NCBI GenBank assembly: GCA_030533445.1
Contig: CM060082.1
Coordinates: forward strand, 36,829,317 to 36,893,316
Source: Cyprinodon diabolis
Taxonomy: Eukaryota > Chordata > Actinopteri > Cyprinodontiformes > Cyprinodontidae
Direction: 5' to 3'
DNA length: 64,000 nt
Position 1 is the first letter of the stretch; every line of letters starts with the position of its first letter. The position numbers and the translations under genes were made by a program. Below are positions 49,512-61,531 of this stretch, one piece after another. Below the pieces are notes generated by a model, which searched no databases, had not been told where the DNA came from, and saw nothing but the letters and a program-made list of their open reading frames with translations.

Positions 49512-50629
49512 GCCCCTTTCAGAGATAAAACCATCACAGAGATCAAACAGTTTTATTTGTACAAATCCTTTGTTGTGTAAAAGTAATAAAGACACGGACC
49601 ATGAAGGAGCTTGAGTAGAACACACAGCTACTCAGACACTTCATATTAACAACCAAACACACACATTTAGACCGTAGGGACATTTAGAAATGCTACTATT
49701 CCTAAATGCATCACTAATGAATGGTGGTGGGAAACCGGGTTTTCCGGAGAAAACCCAGGAATTTACCCTAAGAACAGGTCAACGTCACATCAGATCTAAG
49801 AAGTTAACTAGCAACATTCCAGCTGTTGGTTCTACCAGAGTGAGCATCAGCGTCCTTTAACCCTCTGCCAGGTGAGAAAAATCAAAAAGTGTTTTTTGTC
49901 AACGGATAGCCGAGCCTTCCGGTAGGATCAAATGTTGCTATAGAGTTGTCTTAACCTTTTGACCAACAGAGAACTATGTTCAGACTTTTGTTCATTCATA
50001 AAATCGTGCTTTAAAAAAAAAAAGGAAAACGTGACATAATCTGTAATATATTTAGATTATTTTAAACTGTTAAAAATTAGTAGAGCAGTAGATGGATACA
50101 GTTAACTTTGTACATACAGAACTTAAATGAAACTCTAACATGTTTATATAAAGACCTTGTAACACATTTACTATTTCCTTTCCCTTAACCCTACCCATCA
50201 GGATCTGCATTATCCTAAACTTTCCCATCATTCCAGCAAACTTTGATCATCAAGCAGCTCTTTGAACTTGTGTTTTATTTTCTAGGCCCTTATGGGTCTA
50301 TAAAACCCCGCTGGGATAATGGAAAACAAAAATACTGTAAACACACAGAGACTCGCATTGAAACCCAGTGTGGATACATGACACCTCTGCTTTGTCTGCT
50401 GAATGACGTGCTAATGGCTGTCATGCATAAGACATGATTAGATTTATGGAAAAACACTTGAGCCCTGTGAACCTTGTGTACGTTAAACACCTCGCACCCC
50501 TTTAATTACACACTGATTGGCGCTTGATACAAACTTTATAGAGATATAAAGTTAAATTTTTTAATCTAGGGAATTTATAAAGTTGTTTTTTTTTATAGTG
50601 TATTACAGCATTTTGTAATTTGCTTAGAT
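49512..50629. other. unique AT-rich sequence, no gene seen
   Basis: Nothing recognisable apart from an A-run near 50012-50022. Confidence 0.5.
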
Positions 50630-50849
50630 TAGGGATGCATAATATATGGGCAAAAATAATGATATTTGCAGATGTTGGTTTATTTACTTTTTGTTATCTG
50701 CCCCATAAGTAAAACTGGAGTATATTAATAACTGACATTATTTTTTCATTCTGTTATCTAATATAGTGAATATATTTAATATAAAAGTGTAGTTTATGAC
50801 AGCAATATTAATATCTCATATTGATATTGACCTAAAATTCACATCCCTA
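50630..50849. mobile_element. short hAT-like MITE relic
   Basis: The left end TAGGGATGCATAATATATGG and right end ...CACATCCCTA give an 8 bp TIR TAGGGATG, with AT-rich subterminal repeats (GATATTTGC, TTGATATTGA). Flanking 8-mers do not match well, so it is old or the ends are misplaced. Confidence 0.45.
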
Positions 50850-50852
50850 GCC

Positions 50853-51085
50853 ACTTTATTGGAGAGGTTGCCAGTTCATCGTATGGCAACACAGAGATAT
50901 ACGAGCCTATATACACACTGACATCGAAGGGCAAATTAAAGACTAATAAATCTAATATTCATGTGTTTAGGCTGAGGGATGAAGTCAGAGTACTTGGAGA
51001 ACATACAAACTAGACCCCAGGCTGGGAATCAAACCGAGGACCCTCTAGTTGCAAAGCAAAAATGCTGTGTCACCGTGCAGTCCAG
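50853..51085. repeat. dispersed teleost repeat, unclassified
   Basis: GCCAGTTCATCGTATGGCAA, CACTGACATCGAAGGGCAAA, AGTCAGAGTACTTGGAGAAC, CCCCAGGCTGGGAATCAAAC and GCTGTGTCACCGTGCAGTCC follow the order of a very common fish repeat (remembered, unnamed). No coding content. Confidence 0.5.
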
Positions 51086-52392
51086 GATTTTTCTGACAAT
51101 AATTCTGAGCGGAAAATATTGTCCTTTCCAGGAAGTAAGTTTTCTTATAATTTTAAATTGCTGGGAGGGCATTTGTTTTGTTTTATACTAATACTTTGAT
51201 GTTGAGAATGTTGACATGGATAAAAAGCCTGGGATCTCAGGGATTAATGAGTAATTATACGTCATACAAGGATGTAACTACAGTACGGGTTTAATAAAAA
51301 AAAAAAAACAAAGAAAAAGAGATGAGTGGTTCTTCATTTATGATCTGTTAAAGCCCAAGCACAACTAATTTTCTTAACAAGATTTTTAGTCCACAAAGTG
51401 AGAAGAACCCAACTAAAGGGCTTCGATTAGTTACTTTAGATTTTGTTTTTTTTAACCACATGTTTCTTGATTCCTCGTCTTTCTGTGATCATTTGGAACC
51501 TCAAAATAAATGGGTGTTTAGCTTTTGAAGGTAAGCAGCATAGGTCATCATGTCTGGACATGTTGTAGCTCATTTAGAGGTTTGATTGTTTAAAATTTAA
51601 ATTGATTAGTCAAAAAAAAAAAAAAAACTAAATCTGCCAGAACAGTTCTTGTGTTTCCATTAGTCCGTCAGTGGTGAGGGTAAAAATGGAAGCGCTGGAG
51701 CGTTCAAGGATAACTACTGCTTGTAGTAAACTTGTGCCACAAAGATTTGAACTATAAGGGATGTTTAAATGTTATTTTACTGATTGGGTTTTCATTAAGA
51801 TGATAAGTATGAAGTAGAGCCAGTTACATGAAGCAGTTATGTGTGGAAGGGGAAGCATTTCGTTACTCGCTTTCTGCTGCTGGAGAAAACTGGCACTTTC
51901 TTTCATTTAGGAATTGAAACAGTATGAACGGTGTAATGAAACACGTCCCTGGATGTGAAACAAGACATTTTTAAAGAACTTTTTTTCCATTAATAACCAA
52001 TCCATAACTTACTGCTGTTGTAAGATTTATAATTTTCAACCATTTATCAACATGTTAATTTCTTAACATCTGCATTGTGTTTGTAAGTTTACAATCTTTA
52101 TTGTTTTATGTAATAAATGAATCGATTTCATTCTAGTTTTTTACATAAGCAGTTTCTTTTCTCACCATTCAGACTGAACAAGAAGGATTTGCCTATTATT
52201 GTTTCCATTAATGAATAGAAAACAAAATAATTTTTGCTAAAGAAAGCCTTGATTTGTTTAAAAAGACACTGTTAAAGAAGAGAGGTGAGGTTTTTAATAT
52301 AATGAGTGCTGTAGTTGGCACTGGTTGGCATGAAATGGAAGGAACCAGCAAGTTCTGATGCCAAACCTTAGTGCGACCTTTCATCTTCTTCA
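51086..52392. other. unique AT-rich sequence, no gene seen
   Basis: A-runs at 51296-51309 and 51613-51627. No gene or recognised repeat. Confidence 0.5.
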
Positions 52393-53720
52393 CTTCAATT
52401 CAATTCAGTTTATTTATATAGCATCAATTCACAACACATGTCATCGCAAGGCAATATACAGAGACAATTCAACCAGAACATACAGTCAGATTGATACAAG
52501 GTTTTCGATCTAAGGACAACCAGTTGATTGCATCGACTCATTGACTTGAAGGCAATCCCTCACACCAAGCATGCTTGTAGCGACAGTGGAGAGGAAAAAC
52601 TCCCTTTTAACAGGAAAAAAACCTCCAGTAGAACCAGGCTTAGTGTGAGCGGCCATCTGCCAAGGCCGTCTGGGGTTCAAGGAGACAGCAACAGACAGAA
52701 AAAGAAGCAGAGAAGCAACTATCAACCAGCTCCAGAGGAGGCCCCTTCTAGGAAACACACAAACAGGCAGACAAGCGCTGATCCAGCTCCCATGTCAGAG
52801 GATGAAGATAGCACAACCAGCCAGTAGAGACTGACATTTTTTTGGGAATCCCACGGGTCACGGGATTCCCGTGGGATTCCCGTGGGATGGGAGTCAGTAT
52901 TAGTAACGATCACGTGATTGGGACGGTACAGGATTAAACATTAACGGGAGCAGACTAGAGCGGGAGCAAACCAATAGTAACAAAAAAAAAAACTAGGATC
53001 GATGCCAAAAAATAAAATAAAATAGAAAGAAAAAAAATCCAGTACTGCCGCTGCCATTTTGTAGTTTTTTTCCTTGAAGCCTATAATGCGAGTCAAAAAA
53101 AAACTACACGACCCAAAAACCAACAGTGTTCCGCTCTGAGTTTTTCACCTGTGCTCAAAAACAAGAATGGGAGTGGTGCAGGAGCGGGAGTCATTCTGAA
53201 TGGGAGCGTGATGGGAGTGGGAGTAATTTCACCAGGAGTGGGACGGGACAGGATTTAGATTTCTACTCTGGCCCGGGATCGGGACGGGACACAATTTTTT
53301 TCTGTGGGAGTGGGACGGGACAGGAGTGAAAATCCACTCCCGTGTCAGTCTCTACCAGCCAGTCACAGTCAGAGAAACAGGACTACACTGAAAAACAGGC
53401 CAAGCTCAAACATCTATAAACAAAGTGTTGATGGAAGCAGCAGCACAGCTGATATTTCTCTTCAGGATGGTGTCACATCCAGACAAGAACAGACCAGATG
53501 AAGCTTATATTAGAAAAAGAAGAGAGAGCAGAACGTTAGAGATTGAACTAACAAATTCTGTAAAGTGGGAGAATAGAAATAGAATGAAGTAGAATGATGA
53601 AAAAAGGGGACCCTATGTTCTCCAGCATTCTAAGCCTATAGCAGCATAACTATAGCGATAGCTCAGGATAACCTGAACCACTCTAACTATAAGCTTTATC
53701 AAAACGGCGCAATTGGAAAA
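52393..53720 (+). repeat. dispersed teleost repeat, copy 2, split by a hAT insertion
   Basis: The 5' part 52393-52824 and the part from 53355 align with copy 1 at 45209-45690. This copy extends further, through GATATTTCTCTTCAGGATGG and TAAGCCTATAGCAGCATAAC to TATAAGCTTTATCAAAA. The interruption is the hAT-like element at 52825-53354. Confidence 0.85.
52825..53354. mobile_element. non-autonomous hAT-like element nested in the dispersed repeat
   Basis: The 530 bp element has a perfect 12 bp TIR TAGAGACTGACA at both ends and a perfect 8 bp target duplication CCAGCCAG (52817-52824 and 53355-53362). The paralogous repeat at 45 kb has a single CCAGCCAG, which confirms the insertion. Short motifs recur just inside the ends (GGGATTCCCGTGGGA-type on the left, GGGACGGGACAGGA-type on the right), like hAT subterminal transposase-binding arrays. 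No coding capacity. Confidence 0.95.
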
Positions 53721-55210
53721 ACAACTTAGTAAAACTAAAGTTAAATTGGGACTTCTTCACACATATTTGTCCAATTGATGTTTTTCTTATTTGTTAATAA
53801 AAATAGGAATTTTTAAAGCGTTGCTATTCCAGTAAATGTGCTATATTAGCATGAACTACAGGAAGAAAAAGTCATGTGAATGGTTTTCCATTGTTAAACA
53901 TTTCTTGACAAATACATTTCCTCTTTAGCTCCTTTAATTAAGTACATTTATGTCAAAAGGTTCTTCTCTTCACTATTTCAGTTTTGGTAATCTGGCAGTA
54001 TGCCTTTTTTCAAGTATGAAAAGGAGCATTTTGCCACATGATTATTTGTACGGACAGTGTGAATCTGTAGCTACCTTGGGAATTTTAACACTTTGACAAG
54101 ATTTGAGTATTAATCTTTTAAAAATGTCTTATAACTGAATATAACTTTATCAGATTCCATGTCCCACATATTTCTTAAAATTCAATTGACTCAATTGGGA
54201 TTTTAAACAATACTTTCGAGATCATGCCACATGTTTAATGTCAGACCTAATTTTAAAGTCGTTTAGTATTGTTGTATTGGGGAATTTTAATATTGATGTG
54301 AACTTTTAAAGTTATAGGATGAATGCAGATTTTTAAAAATGTTTTACATACTTTATATTGTTTTGACATATGGCATTGAGTGTAAACAAATGATTGTAAT
54401 TGCTCACAGTCCTATCCTGTCTGAGCATTTTTATTAACTTTTAAGCTTAAACTAACAGAGTACACAGCTCCCAAGAGGAACATTTAGTTACGGTAGATGT
54501 TTACAAGAGAGTGTTCCATCGTAAACCTTCCTAGTTTATGAGGTGAAATAGGACATTAAATATTTTAAAAAAAATGCAACTGAAATAAATATCCAATGTG
54601 ATTTAAGTCATTTTATTCTTCTTTGTTGACACAGCTGTTGAAAATTAAATAACAAAATAACACACAATTGGATAGAAAAGTGAATACAGAACATTATAGA
54701 GTAGAATAGAAAGCAAACATGCCAAAAAAAAGCATACAGGTACATAAAAGTATGCATCAAAAACACACCTCCGAAAAGAAAATCATTGTGACGTAATTGA
54801 AAAAAACTATTCTCAGACTGAATGAAAAAATATTTAATTGAATGGATAAAATAAGGACTAAAACTGCAAAGAAAAGCATTGATGTAAAAACACCTATGGA
54901 GTTTTAATAAACTGCAAATTGCAGGTTAAAAAGTGCAAATAAAGGCCTGAATGTACAAAAGTACTTACTAAGTGAATAAAAAACTGTTGAGCTTAACAGC
55001 CTGGCTATAAATGATTATTGGGTCTGATCGGAGCAGTGAAGATAATAAAGTCTACAGTAACAGCAGCTGGGAGGAAGGATCTGCAGTTGTGCTCCTTTGT
55101 GCTCCTGCTGTGCAGCTATTTTTTACTGGTGGAGTTCTCCAGTTCTGCAAAAGCTCCATCCGTGGGGTGGGAGACTCTGCTCAACAGCGATATTATTAGG
55201 GATTATATTA
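53721..55210. other. unique AT-rich sequence, no gene seen
   Basis: Short frames near 55011-55200 (up to 85 codons) run into the TTAA element and lack features. Confidence 0.5.
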
Positions 55211-55904
55211 TTAAAGGTATACTATGCAACCGGTGTGGATTTTCCAGCGAGGCTCCCCCCAGAGGGCGAAAGTAAAAGTGCACTGTCGTAAATATGCACA
55301 GCTGTTCTCCTGGTTTCTCCGTCAAGCCAGGCGCGGTTGTTTTGAGCTTAACAGACAGGCGAACGCAACGAATGACTAACACAGTGAAAGTATGAACATG
55401 CACACAGAGAGAGAGGGAAACCATCCCAATGTTACTTACAATCGCATCAGCAGGGACGCGAGGTCCGCGTCAGCCTTGCAGCCTTCTTTTTATTTTAGCT
55501 CTCGCCATTCGGAAAAAGCTTGCCGGATGTTCACCCGTGTACGAATCCTCTCTCTGTCCAGAGCCCTTTTCCTCTTTCTTGCCTGCTCCGACATGGGCTT
55601 TCGCTGTTTTCTCGCTGGTTTTGCCATGATAATTGCACAAATATCGCCACTGCGCTAGCAACGAGCATGCCTTTCACTGGGGGCGTGTAGCAGTTATCGC
55701 CGTAAAGCAAGACCGACTCTCGCTAGACTTCTGAGCCTGTGGGTGCGGGCCGAGGGCTCCTGCAATTGCAAGTGCGGTATTTCCTCCACAGACCACCAGG
55801 GCGGCCGAGAATACCTTTGTTCAACCTGAAATGACTCATTTAATCATCCAAAACATTATGGAACACATTAATTAACTGAAAAATGTTGCATAGTGTGCCT
55901 TTAA
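55211..55904 (-). mobile_element. TTAA-flanked non-autonomous DNA transposon (C)
   Basis: TTAAAGGTATACTATGCAAC at 55211-55230 matches the reverse complement of 55885-55904 at 18 of 20 positions, with TTAA at both edges. The 694 bp body is strikingly GC-richer than its flanks and encodes a basic 45-codon frame on the minus strand. It fits a piggyBac- or Kolobok-type non-autonomous element. I cannot tell which. Confidence 0.85.
55490..55627 (-). CDS. basic leader-like frame inside TTAA element C
   Basis: The ATG at 55625-55627 opens 45 codons: MAKPARKQRKPMSEQARKRK, then RALDRERIRTRVNIRQAFSE and WRELK, then a stop. It is very basic at the N-terminus (nuclear-localisation-like) and continues as a helix-rich RERxRTRVN...AF..WRELK segment. 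From memory, an ERxKTRVNIG-AF-RWRELK block is common at the start of transposon-related or uncharacterised fish proteins, so this is probably the first exon of a larger parent gene, cut short by the internal deletion. The longer overlapping frame 55470-55661 is the wrong frame for this motif. The function is unknown. Confidence 0.4.
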   Translation of the reverse strand: MAKPARKQRKPMSEQARKRKRALDRERIRTRVNIRQAFSEWRELK

Positions 55905-55907
55905 CCG

Positions 55908-56091
55908 ATTAATCTGTTGATTATTTTTTTTGTTCAGTCAATTAACAATTTGATAGCAAGTGGTTCCTTAAAGAAGAAAGCAGGTGGAACTAAATCTTTT
56001 CCACTTGAGGAATTCTGCAATGAGGACATTGACAGACATTGACGGACATTAAATTAGTTTATAATTATTTTGATAATTGTTTCGGCCCTAG
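55908..56091. repeat. possible hAT-type relic
   Basis: CCGATTAATCTGTTGATTA at the left and AATTATTTTGATAATTGTTT then CGGCCCTA at the right resemble a decayed hAT terminus (TAGGGC...) with AATCGATTAA repeats, similar to 7676-7745. It abuts the TTAA element C. Confidence 0.3.
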
Positions 56092-56094
56092 ATG

Positions 56095-58359
56095 TCATTC
56101 TTATTATGGTTCATTTAACGGATCCAATGTCAAAGAAGGGTGGAATAAAATTATCAATAGGTACAAAACAGAATGTTGAAAATATGCTAATTATTAGATC
56201 AACTTTCTATTTTTTTAAGTGTTCCATTATCCTTTTGTTAGTTGTATTTTGTGTATTATTGTAAAATGTAAGAACTCTGCATATAAGACAAACCACAACA
56301 ATGCTTTTTCTTTTGGATAATCTGATAAATCCCCCCTCTCTTCTCAGCCCTTTGCATATTAATAAAGCTAGCACAACAGCCCCCCAAAAAGCCGTTATTA
56401 TAAAGTATGTATGATCAAAACATAAGGTGTGAAAAAATCCTCATTTGTTTTGATAAAAGAGGCCGAAGTGAGTGAGGCTTACAGGCCCTCGTTTGAGGGA
56501 TGAGCATTACCTCATCTTTGTTGGGTTAATCTTGATCCCAGCTGGTCAATTTGTTTGGTCCAGATAGTCTTTTTACGTCAATAACTCATCATGTGAGGCT
56601 CAGAACCTGCGTCAAGCTCGCCCTTATCAATTTGGGTCAGATTATGTCATTCAAAAGGCAACTGAGTACTTTGTTAACCTCCTAAACCAGAAATCATTGC
56701 AAGCCTTCACACCCCTCCCCATTTTATGAGACATTTTTTAACCTTAATAACATATTCAGAATATGTATTTATGTCGTAGTACAAGCTTAATATTTTTCTT
56801 ATTTCTGTTGTTTTTTTTTGTAACTCTATCTGAATAAATTTGCCCCCAGTGTATCATCCAATGAACTTTCTAGTTTCTGCGAAGACTTTACGGTAACTGA
56901 GGTCTATTGATTTCCAGACTGCTTGTAAAAACATTGTGTGAGTGCAATAATAGAAAGCTTGTGTTTTATTTTGGCCAGATGGGGCTCCTGAATTCTAGTT
57001 TTATTATTCTCCAGTCCTTGAGAAAGTAAGAAGCTGCAACCATACGGACCAAGACAGGAATTCAAGGAATACCTATTTGTAAAAAAAACAGACATCTTAC
57101 AGTTACATTTCATCTTAAAAATATACTTTTTTTTTTTTTAATGTGTATCTTATTTAGTCTTTATGTAACCAGTTAAGTCCCACTGAGATTTGCAAGACCT
57201 TTGCAAGAGAGAACTGGCCAAGAGGAATGCAGGATATAAGTTACGACAGATTCAAAACATTAAAACCCTTTGAAAACTCTCATCTAAAACATTTACAAAA
57301 ATACATAAATAATTGCAACGATTCAGCAAAGGTCTTTGCAAGGACAAGGCCTTGAATGTGAAGTTCAGATTGTAATTTCTCCCAGGTAGTGGCCACTTCA
57401 GTTTGTACTTTGGGTACAACAAATTGTAGGCCATCCATAGATAGGAGATTCTAAATTCTTTCCTTTCTCGTTAAAAGACTTGTCAATTAATGTATGATGA
57501 AAAAGAAACTGTAATACTTTTATAAATGAAACAAAACAACATAAAACAACTGCACTTTGTTGCATCAAGTGGTTAAAACCAAGAGTTTATTAATGGTTAT
57601 TATGAGTTGTGTTTTTCTATGTAGTTTTATTTACGTTCACAATACTTAACTCTTACTTCTTCCCAATTAAAAAAATAAAACTTATTAGCATTTCTATATA
57701 CAGTATATCTAATCTGATAAAATTGAGGATTTGTATTTACAGGTTTTTCATTTAAGATATAAATTACCAAAGGATCTTGATTGAGGTATATCCCAAAAAG
57801 AGTGTTTTTTAGTGTAAGCACTGAAAGATGTTTAAGGAAGTTATTGTTAAAAATACCTCCTACTGAACATACTGTACATTCCCATTGTTTGTGTTTCCCT
57901 GTACGCTCAGTTTTTGCAAATGCATTGTCCATCTGCCTGCAGGCAGTATTGCTGCTCTCATACTTGTGACTCATGAGGGATGTAGTATCCTGAGTTTTGG
58001 CCTTGCTGGACACACTGTCCAGGGTCATGGTATAAGCTGGTGGGTGAGTGACAGCTCCCATGCTGCTTTGAGCTTCATTTAGGACGTAAGTCTTCAACAG
58101 AGGGTCCCCAGAGTTACAGCATGGAGGTCACGAACGTTTTGGTTAATTAGACTTTTTTATTTTGACATTCTCCCCTGCAATTTTTTCCACTTATTGAAAT
58201 GTCTTTAAATCCACATTAGCATGAATTCAACAGTAAGCAGATAAATGGAGGCAGGAGATGTCTTTCAGTCATCAATGAACACATTCAGCGACACACAGGA
58301 GCTCTTTCAAGCTGGGCACCGTTTCATTCACAACACCTGTCCCATCAACAAGGAACCAG
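56095..58359. other. unique sequence with one possible regulatory island
   Basis: 56460-56690 is non-repetitive, balanced sequence with TTTTTACGTCAATAACTCAT and AATTTGGGTCAGATTATGTC, motifs typical of conserved enhancers, though conservation cannot be tested here. The rest is AT-rich. A 156-codon frame at 57627-58097 (minus) has no domain. Confidence 0.4.
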
Positions 58360-58395
58360 AATCAGAAATACTTTAATAATCCCAGGGCGAAAATA
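58360..58395 (-). repeat. LINE 3'-tail-like fragment, antisense
   Basis: ATCAGAAATACTTTAATAAT then CCCAGGGCGAAAAT is the antisense form of the TGGGATTATTAAAGTATTTCT motif seen at 3941. Confidence 0.4.
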
Positions 58396-58567
58396 TTTTA
58401 GTTACATTACTCCATCTGTAATAGAATGACTATAGGACCAGTTTGATATAACACAATATCATTCACTATATTTAATTAGTCCCCGCTCCATCTCGCCCTC
58501 ATTTTGGGGGTCCTTGGCCTAGGAAACGTTGACCCCTGATTTAGAACATGCTCTCTTGGGTTCGAGC

Positions 58568-59298
58568 TAGGGGTGGGTATTACCAAAGAAGTCACGATTC
58601 GATCCGAATCACAATTCACATGCCACGATGCGATTCTATCACGGTGCATCGCCATACTTGAAATATTGCGATGCATTGCGATATTTTCACTGAACACTGT
58701 AAGAAAAAGATACAGCCCTTACCAGTGGCTGACTGGCTGTGTATGATCTGGATAGTGTCTTCAATTGATACATAACTGAAAGCAACTGAATTCATAATTA
58801 GCTTTATTTATTGAAATGACTATCGAAGGATTGCCATGAAAACAAATACTGGACACAAATATTACTATTACTGAAGTGGACACACTGACAAAAAGTACTT
58901 AGGATTTCTAAAACTTAAAATACAGTGCCATTTACATAGCCTCAGTGGTCCTTTAAACCAATGAAATGGAAACATTATATCAATTTAGTTTTTACATTCT
59001 TTGTTTTCAAAGCCAAAATGCATCCAAACATCTGACTTGGAATGTGATGGAGCTGGGCAAATTTTCTCAGTCTCCATGTTTTGTTTCTAAATGACTCGTC
59101 GCAGTATCCGCAGCGACATCTACTGGACTGAAAGTTGTATTCCACTTGTTTTTGGCTGATGTGTGCCAACCATTCATGTATTTAATTTATTCCTTTTTGT
59201 TAATTAAGAATCGATACTTGGCATCAAGAATCGATGCAGCAGATCATAAAAATTAGAATCGCGATGCATCGTCATGACGATTATTTTGCACACCCCTA
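58568..59298. mobile_element. non-autonomous hAT-like element with perfect target duplication
   Basis: The 731 bp element starts TAGGGGTGGG and ends CACCCCTA, flanked by perfect 8 bp copies of GTTCGAGC (58560-58567 and 59299-59306). TAGGGGTG is a typical hAT terminus. Subterminal motifs rich in GATGCATCGCGATT recur near both ends (for example GATGCATTGCGAT at the left and GCGATGCATCGTC at the right). A 64-codon minus-strand frame (58975-59169) has no recognisable domain, so it probably depends on a transposase in trans. Confidence 0.92.
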
Positions 59299-59306
59299 GT
59301 TCGAGC

Positions 59307-61475
59307 AAATAAAAATTCCATCTCCCCTAATCGTCTCGTGTCACGCAACCCGAGCCTGTATGCATCTTTTGTGTTTGAGCAAAAGCCTCCAGTTATTTAC
59401 ATTGTGTTAGTTTTTCTAATTGTCTGGGAAAGTCTTGCACCATATTTGTCCGTTGGTTCTGTGCAGTGGTTCAATCTGCTAAGGCCCGACAAGGCAAATA
59501 TAAAAGTGTTTGGACAAAGTTTAACTGCCTCGGCTCATGTATCATTCTTTTGGCAGATTAATTAGAAAATCATTTTATTTCTTCTCAGAAAAGACAAAAT
59601 ATATTTCAGAATCCATCGTGGCTTTTCTTAGATGAGGCCATGTAATGCTCATTAAGTAAAATTCTACAAAAGTGCATGCAAGGACTAGAGGGTGCCGTTT
59701 TTATGGAGTCTAACCACATACAGTAGCTCTAAAGAGTCTGTTTTGCCTAAGGCCTTTGAGCATGTTGGCATATTACTCGTGTAGAGCACAGGGACAAGGC
59801 CTTTGCCTACCAAGCAAAACACAGAAGTGGAAACAATAGAGTTTACATCTTCACTTTTGTTCTGTGTGATCCCATTTGCTTTGTCATAATATCACTTCCT
59901 TTCTGCTTCAGCATCTAGGCGGACAACAAAAGCTTTTGTTTATGTTGTGTTCAGGACTTAAATTTTGGATTTTGACTTTTTTTTTCTTTTTCTTTCCATC
60001 TGCCTCTGAGATTAGGCTTTCCCTTTCAGGTCCACATGCGCACTGTAACCCCCATCAACTCACTCACATCATAATCTCATCTGAAAGATGCTGCCCACCC
60101 CCCCTGACAAAAAGTACTTTTGCTGGATGCTGTTTTGTCAACAGACAAAGGGAATGTCTCTAAATTGCTTCATCCCTTGACATGTAATCATGTCACAGGG
60201 GAAACTAAAGATTCTCATCCAAAACAATATGGGAAAGATTAGAAAATGCAACTTGGCATTAATACTGGTATGTAGGCTGATTGAGGATTGAGGGAGCCAG
60301 CTGCAACTGCAACGGAGGACAACTAGTGGAAAAGTCTGACCCTGTTTGTGTCAAGAAAAGGTAGAATATTGAAGAAAAAAAACTTATTTCTGATGTTAAA
60401 AAAAGAGAAAGGAGGGGGGCTGGGTTGGACATGCAGAGATCTGGACATTTGATCTGTGGCATAATAAAGCCCGAGCTGAAATTACAGTGCAGGCTTAACC
60501 TTTTCTTGCAGATTGCCATTGAGAACTTGCCAGAAGTCATCAATATTTAACAGCTGTTGCTATTATGAAATTCTTTATGGGTTAATGTGGCTTGCCGGTT
60601 TGCACGCAAGGCTTTGGCGGCCGGCCAGCAGCCTGTCAGGAGGAAAGGGGGGGTAGATTGACAGACGGCGCGCTCGCGTGACAAGCAACCCTTGATCATC
60701 CAGCTCCTCTCTCTCTCTCTATATATATTTCTCTGTGTTGGTATTGCTCTCTCCACTGTGGATTTCCTGTGCCTGCAGAGTGAGAGAGGTACATACGCAG
60801 AAAAGAGGACTGCTGAGGGAAGAGGCGGGACTAGGCAAAGGAGGTGGCAGCAAGCCAGCAAAATATCAACGCACACACTTAAACACACACACCGTTGTCT
60901 GTAGACTCACCCAAGCCTGGTAGGAGAGGAGCAACTGCTGCGCTGCACAGTGTTGCATGCTAAGATTAAAAAACGTTTCTTTGCTCAAACTATGCAAAAC
61001 AATCCAGGGAAATTTAATAAAAAAAACGTGACTCAAAGTAGGCAAAGTCACATTTCCCAGTAAGATTGGGTGCTGTTCATTAGAGATGCATTGAGACATT
61101 GGACACAAATCAGAAATCAATTTTCTAACGGTTGCTTCTGCTCGATAAATGGCAGCTCAAATGATGAAAAGTCCTCTCAAATTTTTTGATAAATGCATTG
61201 AAACTAAGAAAAGAAACGATTAGGAGATATGCTCCGTTTTGAATGGGGATTATCTTTTATTTTCTTCATCTTATTATTATATTGAGAACCACAATGTCTA
61301 CCAAGTAACCTGCGGCAATTTATCAGTTTTAAAATCTAACGGGGGTGTGGTTAAATATATAAAACCAAGAAAAGACCAAGAAAACCAATAGAAAACCACA
61401 TACTGGTATCAGCCTGATTGGTACATCTCTGCTATTTCTCTATATATTATTTATTTTTTGGGGGGGAATTTTTTT
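59307..61475. other. unique sequence, no gene seen
   Basis: A CT run followed by TATATA lies at 60704-60728. A GC-richer stretch runs 60590-60690 (GGCGGCCGGCC, GCGCGCTCGCG). Frames up to 113 codons have no domain. Confidence 0.5.
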
Positions 61476-61531
61476 GGATGGATGGATGGATGGATGGATG
61501 GATGGATGGATGGATGGATGGATGGATGGAT
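61476..61531. repeat. GGAT tetranucleotide array
   Basis: About 14 GGAT units, preceded by G and T runs. Confidence 0.95.

Noticed and set aside
49182..49625. 147-codon minus-strand frame
   Set aside because: Overlaps the GC-rich TTAA element B; unbiased composition, no domain, and it crosses the transposon end at 49511.
57627..58097. 156-codon minus-strand frame
   Set aside because: Unbiased composition, no domain, no promoter or splice support.
58975..59169. 64-codon frame with several cysteines inside the hAT element
   Set aside because: CRCGYC spacing does not form a recognisable zinc finger and the frame has no supporting context.
60547..60904. Overlapping frames of up to 113 codons in a GC-richer block
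   Set aside because: Crosses CT and TA simple sequence and shows no coding signature.
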